Made by a program: the position numbers and the translations under genes
Notes under the pieces: generated by a model
Told to the model about the DNA's origin: nothing
What the model saw: only the letters and a program-made list of their open reading frames with translations
Databases searched by the model: none
In this document: positions 1 through 7,681 of the stretch, in pieces
Numbering within the stretch: position 1 is the stretch's first letter
Layout: each line of letters starts with the position of its first letter
Source: Oscillospiraceae bacterium
GTDB taxonomy: Bacteria; Bacillota; Clostridia; Oscillospirales; Oscillospiraceae
Assembly: GCA_020025175.1 (NCBI GenBank)
Contig: JAHHSM010000001.1
Location: forward strand, 1-64,000
Direction of reading: 5' to 3'
Length of the DNA stretch: 64,000 nucleotides

Positions 1-2
1 TA

Positions 3-62
3 TGGGCGGTAATGATGGCCGGAATTGTGGCATTGGCTTTGTTCATCAATTTTGTACAGTAA
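3..62 (+). CDS. C-terminal end of a membrane protein (partial)
   Basis: The window opens inside a reading frame that codes for 19 residues and then TAA. The residues are almost all hydrophobic (Trp-Ala-Val-Met-Met-Ala-Gly-Ile-Val-Ala-Leu and so on), as in the last transmembrane helix of a transporter or channel. Too little is present to name a family. The strong terminator about 100 bases downstream fits the end of this transcription unit. The frame itself is short, so this is an inference from hydrophobicity and position. Confidence 0.45.
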   Translation, partial: WAVMMAGIVALALFINFVQ

Positions 63-159
63 GAAACCAATCATAGGAGAGGTGGTTGTACCCGGAACAG
101 TAAAACCTATCATTGGTGGTTTAACCCACACCCTGACCCATACGGGGAAATCAGCAGAA

Positions 160-205
160 AGTGCCGGAGAAAAGCGTTTTCGCTTTTCTCCGGCACTCTT
201 TTTCG
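160..205 (+). terminator. Rho-independent terminator
   Basis: A perfect 17-base-pair stem (160-176 with 181-197) closes a TTTT loop and is followed by CTTTTTCGTTTT. It ends the transcript of the membrane protein at the window start. Confidence 0.9.
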
Positions 206-381
206 TTTTAGGCTTTTTATATGACCTACAAGCTGCCCGATGACCTCGGCGGCCTCAGCCTGCCTTTGCCGGGTAGTGTGGGGGCAGGTAAAGGCGAATC
301 CTGCGTTATAGTGTTCCTTCATGGCAGAGACAGTTTTGATACCAGAATCCGTGCCACCATTTCCCGGCATTTATGGTGTAT
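206..381. other. Non-coding stretch with a gene-like remnant
   Basis: No complete gene is supported here. On the minus strand, about 370 down to 210, a frame reads like real protein (it contains NAGFAFTCPHTTRQRQAEAAE), but it has no ribosome site and then runs straight through the terminator hairpin at 160-205. It is best read as a decayed fragment of unknown origin, or chance. Confidence 0.25.
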
Positions 382-951
382 TCATGAATGCTCTTCTTTT
401 GGTATTACCATATGGTCTATACAATCCATGATTTCTTCATAAGATGGTTTGCGTCCCCATTGATTTTCCAACATATTAGAGATATGTAAAACAGACTGTG
501 GATCTGTTTTCATCTGATTGCGTATCACACTGTCAGAATCTTCTTTTTCTGCGGATGGCACAGGATATGCCTCTTGCTGTACAGTGGATGCAGACAGCGT
601 TTTTTTGATTATCAGTATATCTCTTATTAAACAGAACCCTGCAAGAATAATTAGAATGACAGACATTCCATCTTCTGAAAGCCAAGGGGTTTTGGCAACA
701 ACTTCATCCATTTTAAAACACAAGAAAAAAATGAGTCCAATTGTGCCGACAATCGCTATAATGTAGTTTCGAGAAAGATCTAATATCAGCCCGAATAATG
801 AAGAAAACAAATAAGCAATTGAAGCCAGCAGAAATCCGCCTGTTACAGTATCGATGCTAAAGGTTCCATGACTGATACCGTGATATTGAAAATAAGCAAA
901 TACCCCAATAAATAATATAATTTTTAATGTTTTGCTGCCCAGTTTGTCCAT
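382..951 (-). CDS. Hypothetical four-helix membrane protein
   Basis: A 189-residue protein of unknown function. Hydrophobic segments lie at roughly residues 8-24, 38-58, 62-80 and 96-113, giving about four transmembrane helices in the first 115 residues. A soluble tail of about 75 residues follows, rich in Ser, Glu and Asp and ending in a possible short helical region (NMLENQWGRKPSYEEIMDCI). The start ATG at 951 is preceded by a purine-rich GGGGGTG. It stands alone between the window-edge gene and the HU gene. I do not recognise a family. The layout (membrane anchor plus short cytosolic tail) does not allow a role to be assigned. Confidence 0.7.
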   Translation of the reverse strand: MDKLGSKTLKIILFIGVFAYFQYHGISHGTFSIDTVTGGFLLASIAYLFSSLFGLILDLSRNYIIAIVGTIGLIFFLCFKMDEVVAKTPWLSEDGMSVILIILAGFCLIRDILIIKKTLSASTVQQEAYPVPSAEKEDSDSVIRNQMKTDPQSVLHISNMLENQWGRKPSYEEIMDCIDHMVIPKEEHS

Positions 952-993
952 GCTGCACCCCCGGATTATTACGCTCCCTTTTTCATGAGCATC

Positions 994-999
994 ATTATA
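994..999 (-). promoter_or_regulatory. Possible -10 element of the membrane protein gene
   Basis: On the minus strand TATAAT lies about 43 bases upstream of the ATG at 951. The region where a -35 should be (TAGTAG) matches poorly, so this is a weak call. A short palindrome, GTAGACTAC, lies just upstream at 1012-1020. Confidence 0.3.
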
Positions 1000-1117
1000 T
1001 CATATATTATTGTAGACTACTACTAAATTCATTGTGATATGAAATTCTCTTATAGAGTTCGTGTATGTCAAGGTGCAGTGGACACCATCAGCATGATATC
1101 AAAAAGCGCAAGATGCT

Positions 1118-1393
1118 TTACCGATTTACGGCTTCTTTGAACTCTACACCGGCTTTGAAGACAGGAACAGTGGCAGCGGGAATTTCAATCGGCTCCTGGG
1201 AGGAGGGAATCCGACCCATTCTGGACTCTCGATACTTAGACTCGAAGGTGCCAAATCCGAGCAGCTGAATTTTTTCGCCGGAAGCCACAGTTTCTATAAT
1301 GATATTTAGAGTGCTTTCCAGCATGACAGATGCCTGCCGCTGGGTCACTTCCGCATCTCGTGCGATTTTTTTAATAAGTTGTTGTTTATTCAT
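1118..1393 (-). CDS. hup: HU family DNA-binding protein
   Basis: A 91-residue histone-like protein that bends and compacts DNA as a dimer. The length matches the HU/IHF family. The N-terminal helices (MNKQQLIKKIARDAEVTQRQ) are followed by the family signature around GFGTFE and the beta-arm region near residues 55-75. The arm reads RMGRIPSSQEPIEIPAA where typical HU has GRNPQTGEEI, so the arm tip is somewhat divergent. The start at 1393 was chosen because AGGAGG sits 8 bases upstream; a longer frame reaching 1474 has no such site. It is monocistronic, with its own good promoter. The gene symbol is the generic one; which HU paralog it is cannot be told. Confidence 0.92.
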   Translation of the reverse strand: MNKQQLIKKIARDAEVTQRQASVMLESTLNIIIETVASGEKIQLLGFGTFESKYRESRMGRIPSSQEPIEIPAATVPVFKAGVEFKEAVNR

Positions 1394-1434
1394 TTTAGAG
1401 CCTCCTAAAATATCGTCACCGTTGTTTTGTGTAA

Positions 1435-1463
1435 AGTATAACAGGTTGCTTTTTTTTACGCAA
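1435..1463 (-). promoter_or_regulatory. Sigma-A type promoter of the HU gene
   Basis: On the minus strand TTGCGT (1458-1463) and TATACT (1435-1440) are separated by exactly 17 bases, about 40 bases upstream of the HU start. Confidence 0.75.
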
Positions 1464-1541
1464 GTATTGCGCAAAATGGCGCTGAATCATTCAGTGCGGC
1501 AGCAAAGATTTATGCAAAAGATCGAAGGGAATCTATTTTTA

Positions 1542-1582
1542 TGTCGAAAACAGTCGATAAATAAAATAACATGTGCTATAGT
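1542..1582 (+). promoter_or_regulatory. Possible Spo0A-activated promoter before the c-di-GMP enzyme
   Basis: TGTCGAA (1542-1548) matches the core of the Spo0A box. A -10-like TATAGT lies at 1577-1582, with no recognisable -35 hexamer between them. A 0A box about 41-47 bases before the inferred start, replacing a -35, is the arrangement known for Spo0A-activated promoters. This is an inference from spacing only. Confidence 0.35.
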
Positions 1583-1672
1583 AAAGTAAATTTGTAATAC
1601 GAATTCTTTTTCCTGATATAAAACACTTATATTTTCTTATAAGTTACACCAACTGGTTGGGGGGTCATACAT

Positions 1673-4600
1673 GTGTCGGTACGCGTACGGAATGCGATTC
1701 TCATTGTTGATGATATGATCAGTAATCGCATTTTTTTGCGAAATATATTAAAACAAGATTACGAGGTGCTTGAGGCCGGGAATGGTGAGGTGGCACTGCA
1801 GATGCTTCAGCGCCATCACACTAAAATTGCTGCTGTATTGCTTGATTTGATGATGCCAGTGAAAGACGGCAGACAGACCCTGGATGAGATGGGGAAATTA
1901 GGGTATTTAGAAGAATTTCCTGTATTGGTGGTTACGGCTGATTTTGATACCAGAAATGAAGCGCAGGTATTGGAAATGGGCGCATCTGACATGATTCACA
2001 AACCGTTTGACCCCGCTGTGATCAAGCGTAGGATCTCGAACTTGGTGGCATTATTTACGGACCGTAAAAAGATGGAAAACAAAGTGGATGATCTTGCGAG
2101 AATTTTGGATGCTTCCAATATGGATATGGTCAGTGTACTCGCTACTGTGACGGAGTTTCGAAGCTTGGAGAGCGGTCAGCATACGCTGAGGATCAAATCA
2201 TTTACTGAAATTTTATTAAAGGCTGTGGCAGAGCATTTTCCGGAATACGAACTAAGCCAGCGTGACATAGACGTCATTTCAAATGCGGCCATTCTGCATG
2301 ATGTAGGGAAGGTTATGATTCCCGACAGTATTTTGGGCAAGCCGGGTAAGCTGACACAGGAAGAGTTTGAGATCATGAAGACGCACACCACCGCAGGCTG
2401 TGCCATTCTTGATAAGATGACAGGGATGCTGGATGAAGAATTTATGCGGTATGCCTATAATATTTGCCGATATCACCATGAGCGCTGGGACGGCAGGGGA
2501 TATCCGGATGGGCTGATGCAGGATAATATTCCGTTGTGTGCGCAGGTTGTGGGAATCTGTGATGTATACGATGCATTGACCACACCGCGAGTTTATAAAG
2601 AAGCATTTTCGCACGATACGGCAGTGCATATGATTTTAGACGGAGAATGCGGTGTGTTTAATCCGCAAATGCTGCAATGTTTGTGCTGTGTGCTGAATGA
2701 GTTTGAAAGCTGCGCGCGTGCTTATGCCGACTCTCCAACAGGGCCTAAAACGGACACGATACGGGTTCCGGAACCGATATCAACGGCATCGATCCTCAAT
2801 GAGCAGGCAGAAAAGCTTTCAACGGCAAAATACCACGCATTGTTTCGGATTGTGAATGGCATTGTCATTGAGATCGATATGGATACCAATACATATAATT
2901 TGGTTTATGATGCGGATGGGACATTTAGCGAATTCCGTACCGGACATGATCTGAATGAGCTGGTTACCACGTTTTTGAATACAGCGGTGCATCCGGACGA
3001 TAGAGTCATTGCTACGAAGCATCTTTTGAGCCTGCAAAAAGACTTCTTTGAAGCAGGTTTGCGGCGGCAGACAAGGCGTTACCGTATACGAAGCTCTGCG
3101 ATGGAAGAGTATTATTGGGTAGACGTAAGCCATCTTCGTGTTTATACAAAAAAACCAAAAGAGAAAAAAGCACTGTGTGTATTGCAGAAGGTTGAACCGG
3201 AACGGACAGAAACCGGAGATGTTATCAGCCGTGAATTAACTTGCGATCGGCAGCTGAAGAAACTGCCTTGGGTTATACTGCGCTGCCGCCAGGATCGCTG
3301 GATGAGCATTGAAGACGGCATGGAAAATTTGTCGCGTTTGGTGGGATACAGCATTTCGGAATTACAGCACATCTATCAGGGCAGATTGATAGAATTGATT
3401 TTGCCGGAAGATCAGGAGATGGTATACAGCAGCCTGCAAAAGGCGCGGGAGCATAAAACATTTGCAGACGTGGAATATCGTCTCAGACATAAAGACGGCT
3501 CTGTGATCTGGGTTACGGATAAGAATAAAATCAAAATGGGTGCCGATGGCGAAGAACATGTTTATCGCATTTTGCTGGATAATACAAAAGTGCGCAAAGA
3601 ATTGCAGGAAATCAGGATGAAACTGGAGCGGCAGCAGCTTTTGTTAAACAATGCCAGCGAAATTTTCTTTGAGTGGGATCTGGAAAAGGATGAAATCTAT
3701 GTTACGGAAAATTTTGAGGATACATTTGGATACGCAGTTGAGAAAGGGAACTTTACCGATTATCTTTTGAGAAACCATGGTCTGATTTATGCAGATGATC
3801 TGCCTGTATTGCAGTCGCTCATTGATCGAATTGACAGCGGCAGTCGTGTGGCAGAGCAGGAAATGCGCATTATGAAGGCAGATGGAACTTGCGTGTGGTG
3901 CCGTGTTCGCGTTGCGGCGCAGCAGTGGGAAAATGGGCATATCGTCAGCATTTTAGGTGCAATTACCAATATTCATGCAGATAAACTGGTCATGCAGAAT
4001 CTGCAATACCAGATGGAGCGGGATTCGCTGACCGGTCTATTTAATCGCACGGCGGCCACCAAGCAAATTGAACAGTATATTCAAAGCGAGAATGCCTCTC
4101 AAAAGGCAGCTGTTCTAACTTTGGATATTGATAATTTTAAACGGGTCAACGATACCTATGGTCATATGGCAGGCGATTCTGTGCTGATTTCCTGCGGTGA
4201 GGCCATTCGGTGCCAGTTTAGAAGTGAGGATATTGTTGCAAGGTTTGGCGGAGATGAGTTTCTTATTTTCCTTCCGGGAATTCCAAACCAAAAAATTGCC
4301 CAAAACTGCTGCCAGAAAATTTTGGACTGTTTTACAAAAGACGTGGCAAGCCTGGTGCCTAATTGTCAAATTTCCTGCTCAATCGGTATTGCAATGTATC
4401 CGGAAGATGGAACAAGATGTTTACAGCTGCTGCAAAATGCAGATACTGCATTGCGCTACGCCAAGGAATCCGGAAAAAACAGATGGGTGACGTATGCTGA
4501 TGTGGATGTGAAACAGGCGGTCTATACATCAGACAGAACGGAGATCGAATCCAACGATTGCCCCAACTTTTCCGATCATGGGCTTATCGAGTATACACTC

Positions 4601-5437
4601 CGTAATTTATATCAGTCGGGTGATGCGGAGAAGGACCTTTATAAGATTCTTGGGTTGATTGGACGGCAGATCAATGCCAGCCGCGTTTACATCTTTGAAG
4701 GCAGTGACGATAAAAAGGGCGGAAACTATACGTTAGAGTGGTGTAACGATGGGATTACGTCTGTCAAGGAGCTTCAAAAAGGAATGGACTGTGAGGTGTC
4801 TTTAAAACAGTGGGATTCATATTATGAGCAGTCGAACATCTTCTATTGCAGAAAGGTTTCCGGCCTGCCGGAGGATGCCAAAAGGATTATGCAAACGTAT
4901 GGTGTGAAATCGTTCGTGCATTGTGCAATCCGGGGTGATAAGGGAGAGCTGCGCGGATTTGTTGGATTTAGTGATTGCCTGATCAACCGCTTGTGGACAA
5001 AAGAGCAGCTGAACGTACTGGAATCTTTTGCGGAGGTATTGTCGCTGTATTTGCTGCGAAAGCGCGCGCAGGATGATGCAAAGCGCTGGGAAGATAATTT
5101 TGTGCAAATGCTCAATGAAAGCGATGAATGTATTTATGCGGTGGAAGAAGGAACCTATAAAATAAAGTTTATGAATGCTCGTATGCGAAAGCTGATGCCT
5201 CAGCTTCAGCTGGAGCAGAAGTGCTATGAAGGTATTATGAACAGCAGCAGCATATGTGAGCAGTGCCCGATCAAAAAAATGAACTTGGGGCAGACGGTGC
5301 CGAAGGAAATGGACAACGATGGATTTCCGAAGTGCTTTATGGCGCAGATGAACAAACCGTTTTGGGATGGAGAAGATGTGATCCTGATTACATATAAAGC
5401 AGGGGATACGCAAGCGCAGTTCGACGGGGAAACATAA
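1673..5437 (+). CDS. Hybrid c-di-GMP enzyme: REC, HD-GYP, PAS repeats, GGDEF, GAF-like
   Basis: A 1254-residue cytosolic signalling protein that appears able both to make and to break c-di-GMP. Domains in order: receiver (about 8-130, acceptor Asp58 in LLDLMMP); HD-GYP phosphodiesterase (about 150-340, with HDVGK near 209 and HHERWDGRGYPDG near 268); three PAS regions (about 385-510, 540-640, 655-770); GGDEF cyclase (about 785-945, intact GGDEF near 859, with an RSED inhibitory site five residues before it); a GAF-like stretch (about 980-1110); and a final PAS-like end with a Cys-rich CEQCPIKKM motif. All key residues of both enzymes are present, so both activities are plausible. The start is GTG at 1673; an ATG two bases earlier is out of frame. 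A PilZ gene follows 27 bases downstream. No partner histidine kinase is adjacent. Confidence 0.93.
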   Translation: MSVRVRNAILIVDDMISNRIFLRNILKQDYEVLEAGNGEVALQMLQRHHTKIAAVLLDLMMPVKDGRQTLDEMGKLGYLEEFPVLVVTADFDTRNEAQVLEMGASDMIHKPFDPAVIKRRISNLVALFTDRKKMENKVDDLARILDASNMDMVSVLATVTEFRSLESGQHTLRIKSFTEILLKAVAEHFPEYELSQRDIDVISNAAILHDVGKVMIPDSILGKPGKLTQEEFEIMKTHTTAGCAILDKMTGMLDEEFMRYAYNICRYHHERWDGRGYPDGLMQDNIPLCAQVVGICDVYDALTTPRVYKEAFSHDTAVHMILDGECGVFNPQMLQCLCCVLNEFESCARAYADSPTGPKTDTIRVPEPISTASILNEQAEKLSTAKYHALFRIVNGIVIEIDMDTNTYNLVYDADGTFSEFRTGHDLNELVTTFLNTAVHPDDRVIATKHLLSLQKDFFEAGLRRQTRRYRIRSSAMEEYYWVDVSHLRVYTKKPKEKKALCVLQKVEPERTETGDVISRELTCDRQLKKLPWVILRCRQDRWMSIEDGMENLSRLVGYSISELQHIYQGRLIELILPEDQEMVYSSLQKAREHKTFADVEYRLRHKDGSVIWVTDKNKIKMGADGEEHVYRILLDNTKVRKELQEIRMKLERQQLLLNNASEIFFEWDLEKDEIYVTENFEDTFGYAVEKGNFTDYLLRNHGLIYADDLPVLQSLIDRIDSGSRVAEQEMRIMKADGTCVWCRVRVAAQQWENGHIVSILGAITNIHADKLVMQNLQYQMERDSLTGLFNRTAATKQIEQYIQSENASQKAAVLTLDIDNFKRVNDTYGHMAGDSVLISCGEAIRCQFRSEDIVARFGGDEFLIFLPGIPNQKIAQNCCQKILDCFTKDVASLVPNCQISCSIGIAMYPEDGTRCLQLLQNADTALRYAKESGKNRWVTYADVDVKQAVYTSDRTEIESNDCPNFSDHGLIEYTLRNLYQSGDAEKDLYKILGLIGRQINASRVYIFEGSDDKKGGNYTLEWCNDGITSVKELQKGMDCEVSLKQWDSYYEQSNIFYCRKVSGLPEDAKRIMQTYGVKSFVHCAIRGDKGELRGFVGFSDCLINRLWTKEQLNVLESFAEVLSLYLLRKRAQDDAKRWEDNFVQMLNESDECIYAVEEGTYKIKFMNARMRKLMPQLQLEQKCYEGIMNSSSICEQCPIKKMNLGQTVPKEMDNDGFPKCFMAQMNKPFWDGEDVILITYKAGDTQAQFDGET

Positions 5438-5464
5438 GAAAAGGAAAGGAGGATTCTGGGGAAA

Positions 5465-6163
5465 ATGGAAGAGAATCTGAATCAGGAAGAGTGTTTAAAG
5501 GAACTGCCGGAATTGATCCCGGGAATGCGCCTGGAAGTGATCAGCATGAAAAATTGCCTGATTTTTATGGGAAAAATCGACTGGGTGAAGGACGATACCA
5601 TTCAATTAGTGCATAGTGCCGGCGGGGAATTACCGTATATCGAATATAACAGCACCATCAAACTGCGTGGATTTTGGCAGGGACAACCGGTCTTTATGAA
5701 AGGCGTGATTAGAGGCAGCACAAAGCGGTTTTGGCGCATTGACCAGCTGCATACCTTGCAAATCAGTGAGCAGCGCGGCTACTTCCGCCAAAATGTGAAG
5801 CTGGGCGCTACGATTATGTGTGTCAATGAAGTATTCGAAGAAGGAGCAGAAGAAGATGCCGAAAAGAGAATGCCGGTGCCTTGCGAAATTGCGAATATCA
5901 GTGCCGGCGGTGTCATGGTTTTGTCAAAAGGGAACTTTCGAGAGGGAGATTGGGTTTATGTGATGAATATGGCCCTGCTGCCGGACGAAAATCCTCTTGC
6001 GTTTACCTGCATTGTGCGGCGCGTGATTGATAAAGGCAAGCAGATGGAATATGGTTGTGAATTTTGCGATCTGGAGGATCAGGAGCGGGAACGCCTGATT
6101 CAAAGCATCCTGAAATTGCAGCGCATAGAACTGCGGCTGCGGCGGGAAAATCTGGATGATTGA
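5465..6163 (+). CDS. PilZ domain c-di-GMP receptor (YcgR/YpfA-like flagellar brake)
   Basis: A 232-residue protein with an N-terminal YcgR-like split-barrel half (about 1-95) and a C-terminal PilZ domain. Both PilZ ligand motifs are visible: RxxxR as RGYFR near residues 103-107, and the Asn-Ile-Ser-Ala-Gly-Gly motif near 143. Proteins of this layout bind c-di-GMP and slow the flagellar motor by contacting stator or switch proteins. The gene lies 27 bases after the large c-di-GMP enzyme, with AAAGGAGG before it, so the two are probably co-transcribed. The flagellar promoter begins 30 bases after its stop. The brake role is inferred from family and neighbourhood. Confidence 0.88.
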   Translation: MEENLNQEECLKELPELIPGMRLEVISMKNCLIFMGKIDWVKDDTIQLVHSAGGELPYIEYNSTIKLRGFWQGQPVFMKGVIRGSTKRFWRIDQLHTLQISEQRGYFRQNVKLGATIMCVNEVFEEGAEEDAEKRMPVPCEIANISAGGVMVLSKGNFREGDWVYVMNMALLPDENPLAFTCIVRRVIDKGKQMEYGCEFCDLEDQERERLIQSILKLQRIELRLRRENLDD

Positions 6164-6193
6164 GGATGAAAAGGATAGGATTGTAAAAAAAGG

Positions 6194-6223
6194 TTGATTT
6201 TTGTCGAAAGGTTACGCTATAAT
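6194..6223 (+). promoter_or_regulatory. Main promoter of the flagellar cluster
   Basis: TTGATT (6194-6199) and a perfect TATAAT (6218-6223) with an 18-base spacer, about 130 bases upstream of flgB. This is a sigma-A type promoter; no sigma-28 type sequence is seen here. The untranslated leader is about 120 bases long. Confidence 0.75.
6201..6208 (+). promoter_or_regulatory. Spo0A box inside the flagellar promoter
   Basis: TTGTCGAA is an exact match to the Spo0A recognition octamer and lies between the -35 and -10 elements, where a bound regulator would block RNA polymerase. Repression is inferred from position. Confidence 0.5.
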
Positions 6224-6352
6224 AGTAAAATAAAAATAGGTATGTTTAGACGCTGCCGTGCATTTTAGCGATCTGTTCGGCGGCAGTTAGCCATAGCATA
6301 CAGGCAAGCGCATAGGCTGCACATTGGAAGTATGCTTTTAAGGAGTGGTGTA

Positions 6353-6739
6353 ATGGGATTCTTAGATAGTAATTCAAGTTTGATGCTGGAAAAATCCATG
6401 GGATTTCTTTGGGCAAAACAAAGGGCGATTCTGGATAACATCACGAATGCGGAAACACCGAATTATAAACCGAAGGTTGTCACCTTTGAAGAAGATCTGA
6501 AAAAGAGGCTGGAGTTTGCACAGAATACCGATACGCCCCGGCGTGCGGTGCGCAAGACGCTGGAAACAACGGACTTTGTTGTGGAAGAACAGCTGGAGTC
6601 TACCCGTATGGATGACAACGGTGTGAATGTAACCGAGCAGAGTGCGGAGATGATTCGCAATGCATACCAGCTGCAATATGTGATGCGCGCCATCAGCGAT
6701 GATATGACATGCCTGCGTACAGCCATTCGCGGACAGTAA
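6353..6739 (+). CDS. flgB: Flagellar basal-body rod protein FlgB
   Basis: A 128-residue proximal rod protein, exported by the flagellar type III system and assembled on the MS ring. The family signature is present: a leading amphipathic region, then NITNAETPNYKPK (the rod-protein NxxNxxTPxYK motif, about residues 26-38) and a C-terminal heptad-rich helix (QSAEMIRNAYQLQYVMRAIS). The start is ATG at 6353, with AAGGAG 8 bases upstream; an earlier in-frame start at 6332 lies before this site and is unlikely. It is the first gene of the flagellar cluster and is followed by flgC after 15 bases. Confidence 0.93.
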   Translation: MGFLDSNSSLMLEKSMGFLWAKQRAILDNITNAETPNYKPKVVTFEEDLKKRLEFAQNTDTPRRAVRKTLETTDFVVEEQLESTRMDDNGVNVTEQSAEMIRNAYQLQYVMRAISDDMTCLRTAIRGQ

Positions 6740-6754
6740 GGAAGGTGGGCAAAG

Positions 6755-7213
6755 ATGGCTTTTTTGAGTTCAATCAATGTAGTGGCATCCGGCTTGACTG
6801 CACAGCAGATGCGCCTGGATGTGGTTTCTGAAAATATTACCAATTCTACCACCACCCGTACAGAAAACGGCGGTGCGTATCGCAGAAAAATGGTTACATT
6901 TGAGGCAATTCCCGCGCAGGAAACATTTCAGGCAGCCCTTGCCAGGGTTTCCGGCACAGCGTCCAATGAAAACCGTGGAAACGGCGGCGGTGTCCGTGTA
7001 GCACAGATCGTGGAGGACCCTTCCGATTTCAAGATGGTTTATGATCCGACCCATCCTGATGCCAATGGGGAAGGGTATGTGGCAATGCCCAATGTGGACA
7101 TGATCAAGGAAATGGCAGATGCAATGGCAGCAACACAGGCATATGCAGCAAATGTAACAGCCCTGAATACGTTGAAGGCTGTGATTGCCAAGGGCCTTGA
7201 AATTGGCAGATAA
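6755..7213 (+). CDS. flgC: Flagellar basal-body rod protein FlgC
   Basis: A 152-residue proximal rod subunit. It shows the N-terminal rod/hook motif (SGLTAQQMRLDVVSENITNS, about 13-32) and the C-terminal motif VDMIKEMADAMAATQAYAAN that forms the paired helices of the rod. A Gly/Asn-rich middle (RGNGGGVRV) is typical of clostridial and Bacillus FlgC. It sits between flgB and fliE, the usual Gram-positive order, with AAGGTGG before the ATG. Confidence 0.95.
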   Translation: MAFLSSINVVASGLTAQQMRLDVVSENITNSTTTRTENGGAYRRKMVTFEAIPAQETFQAALARVSGTASNENRGNGGGVRVAQIVEDPSDFKMVYDPTHPDANGEGYVAMPNVDMIKEMADAMAATQAYAANVTALNTLKAVIAKGLEIGR

Positions 7214-7233
7214 GTATTAGGAGGGTAAGACAT

Positions 7234-7536
7234 ATGATTGCACCGATTGATCAAATTACAGCAATATCCGGTGAAAAACAGGCAGCAGGTATCGAAAAAA
7301 ACGGTGATGCGTCCAACAGCATGTTTGCGTCTGTCTTTCGCTCCGCAATCGATAATGTAAAAGAAACGGATGCCGATGCTGTAAAAGCAGAGTATCTGAT
7401 GTCAACAGGGCAGCTGGATAATCCGGCAGAGCTGATGATTGCCAGCACGAAGAAAGTTATGGCAGTTGATATGCTGGTTCAGCTGCGCAACAAGGCATTG
7501 GATGCCTATACAGAATTGACACGTATCAACCTTTAA
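7234..7536 (+). CDS. fliE: Flagellar hook-basal body complex protein FliE
   Basis: A 100-residue protein that joins the MS ring and export gate to the rod. The C-terminal half carries the family core (NPAELMIASTKKVMAVDMLV, about 67-86, then RNKALDAYTELTRINL), and the N-terminus is short and variable as usual. GGAGGG lies 9 bases upstream. In most Clostridia fliF follows directly; here a regulator gene and two hairpins intervene. Confidence 0.94.
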   Translation: MIAPIDQITAISGEKQAAGIEKNGDASNSMFASVFRSAIDNVKETDADAVKAEYLMSTGQLDNPAELMIASTKKVMAVDMLVQLRNKALDAYTELTRINL

Positions 7537-7583
7537 TACAAATGCTCCCAAAGGAGCGAATATCTGACGGAGAGCATATTGCA

Positions 7584-7623
7584 AACGCCAAGAATAGACT
7601 GGGATGGTCGCATTCTTGGCGTT
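7584..7623 (+). terminator. Hairpin after fliE (weak terminator or attenuator)
   Basis: A 12-base-pair perfect stem (7584-7595 with 7612-7623) with a nested small stem (GACT with GGTC) in the loop. It is followed by GCAAAAGTTTTAAAACAAGTTTTG rather than a clean T-run, so termination is likely partial. It could lower read-through from the flgB promoter into the regulator gene. Confidence 0.5.
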
Positions 7624-7681
7624 GCAAAAGTTTTAAAACAAGTTTTGTACTTATGAAAATGCAGGGCTCTGGAAGGGAGTA

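Noticed and set aside
110..370. A possible 86-residue gene on the minus strand
   Set aside because: It passes through a perfect terminator hairpin, has no ribosome site and shows no family match; kept only as a remnant.
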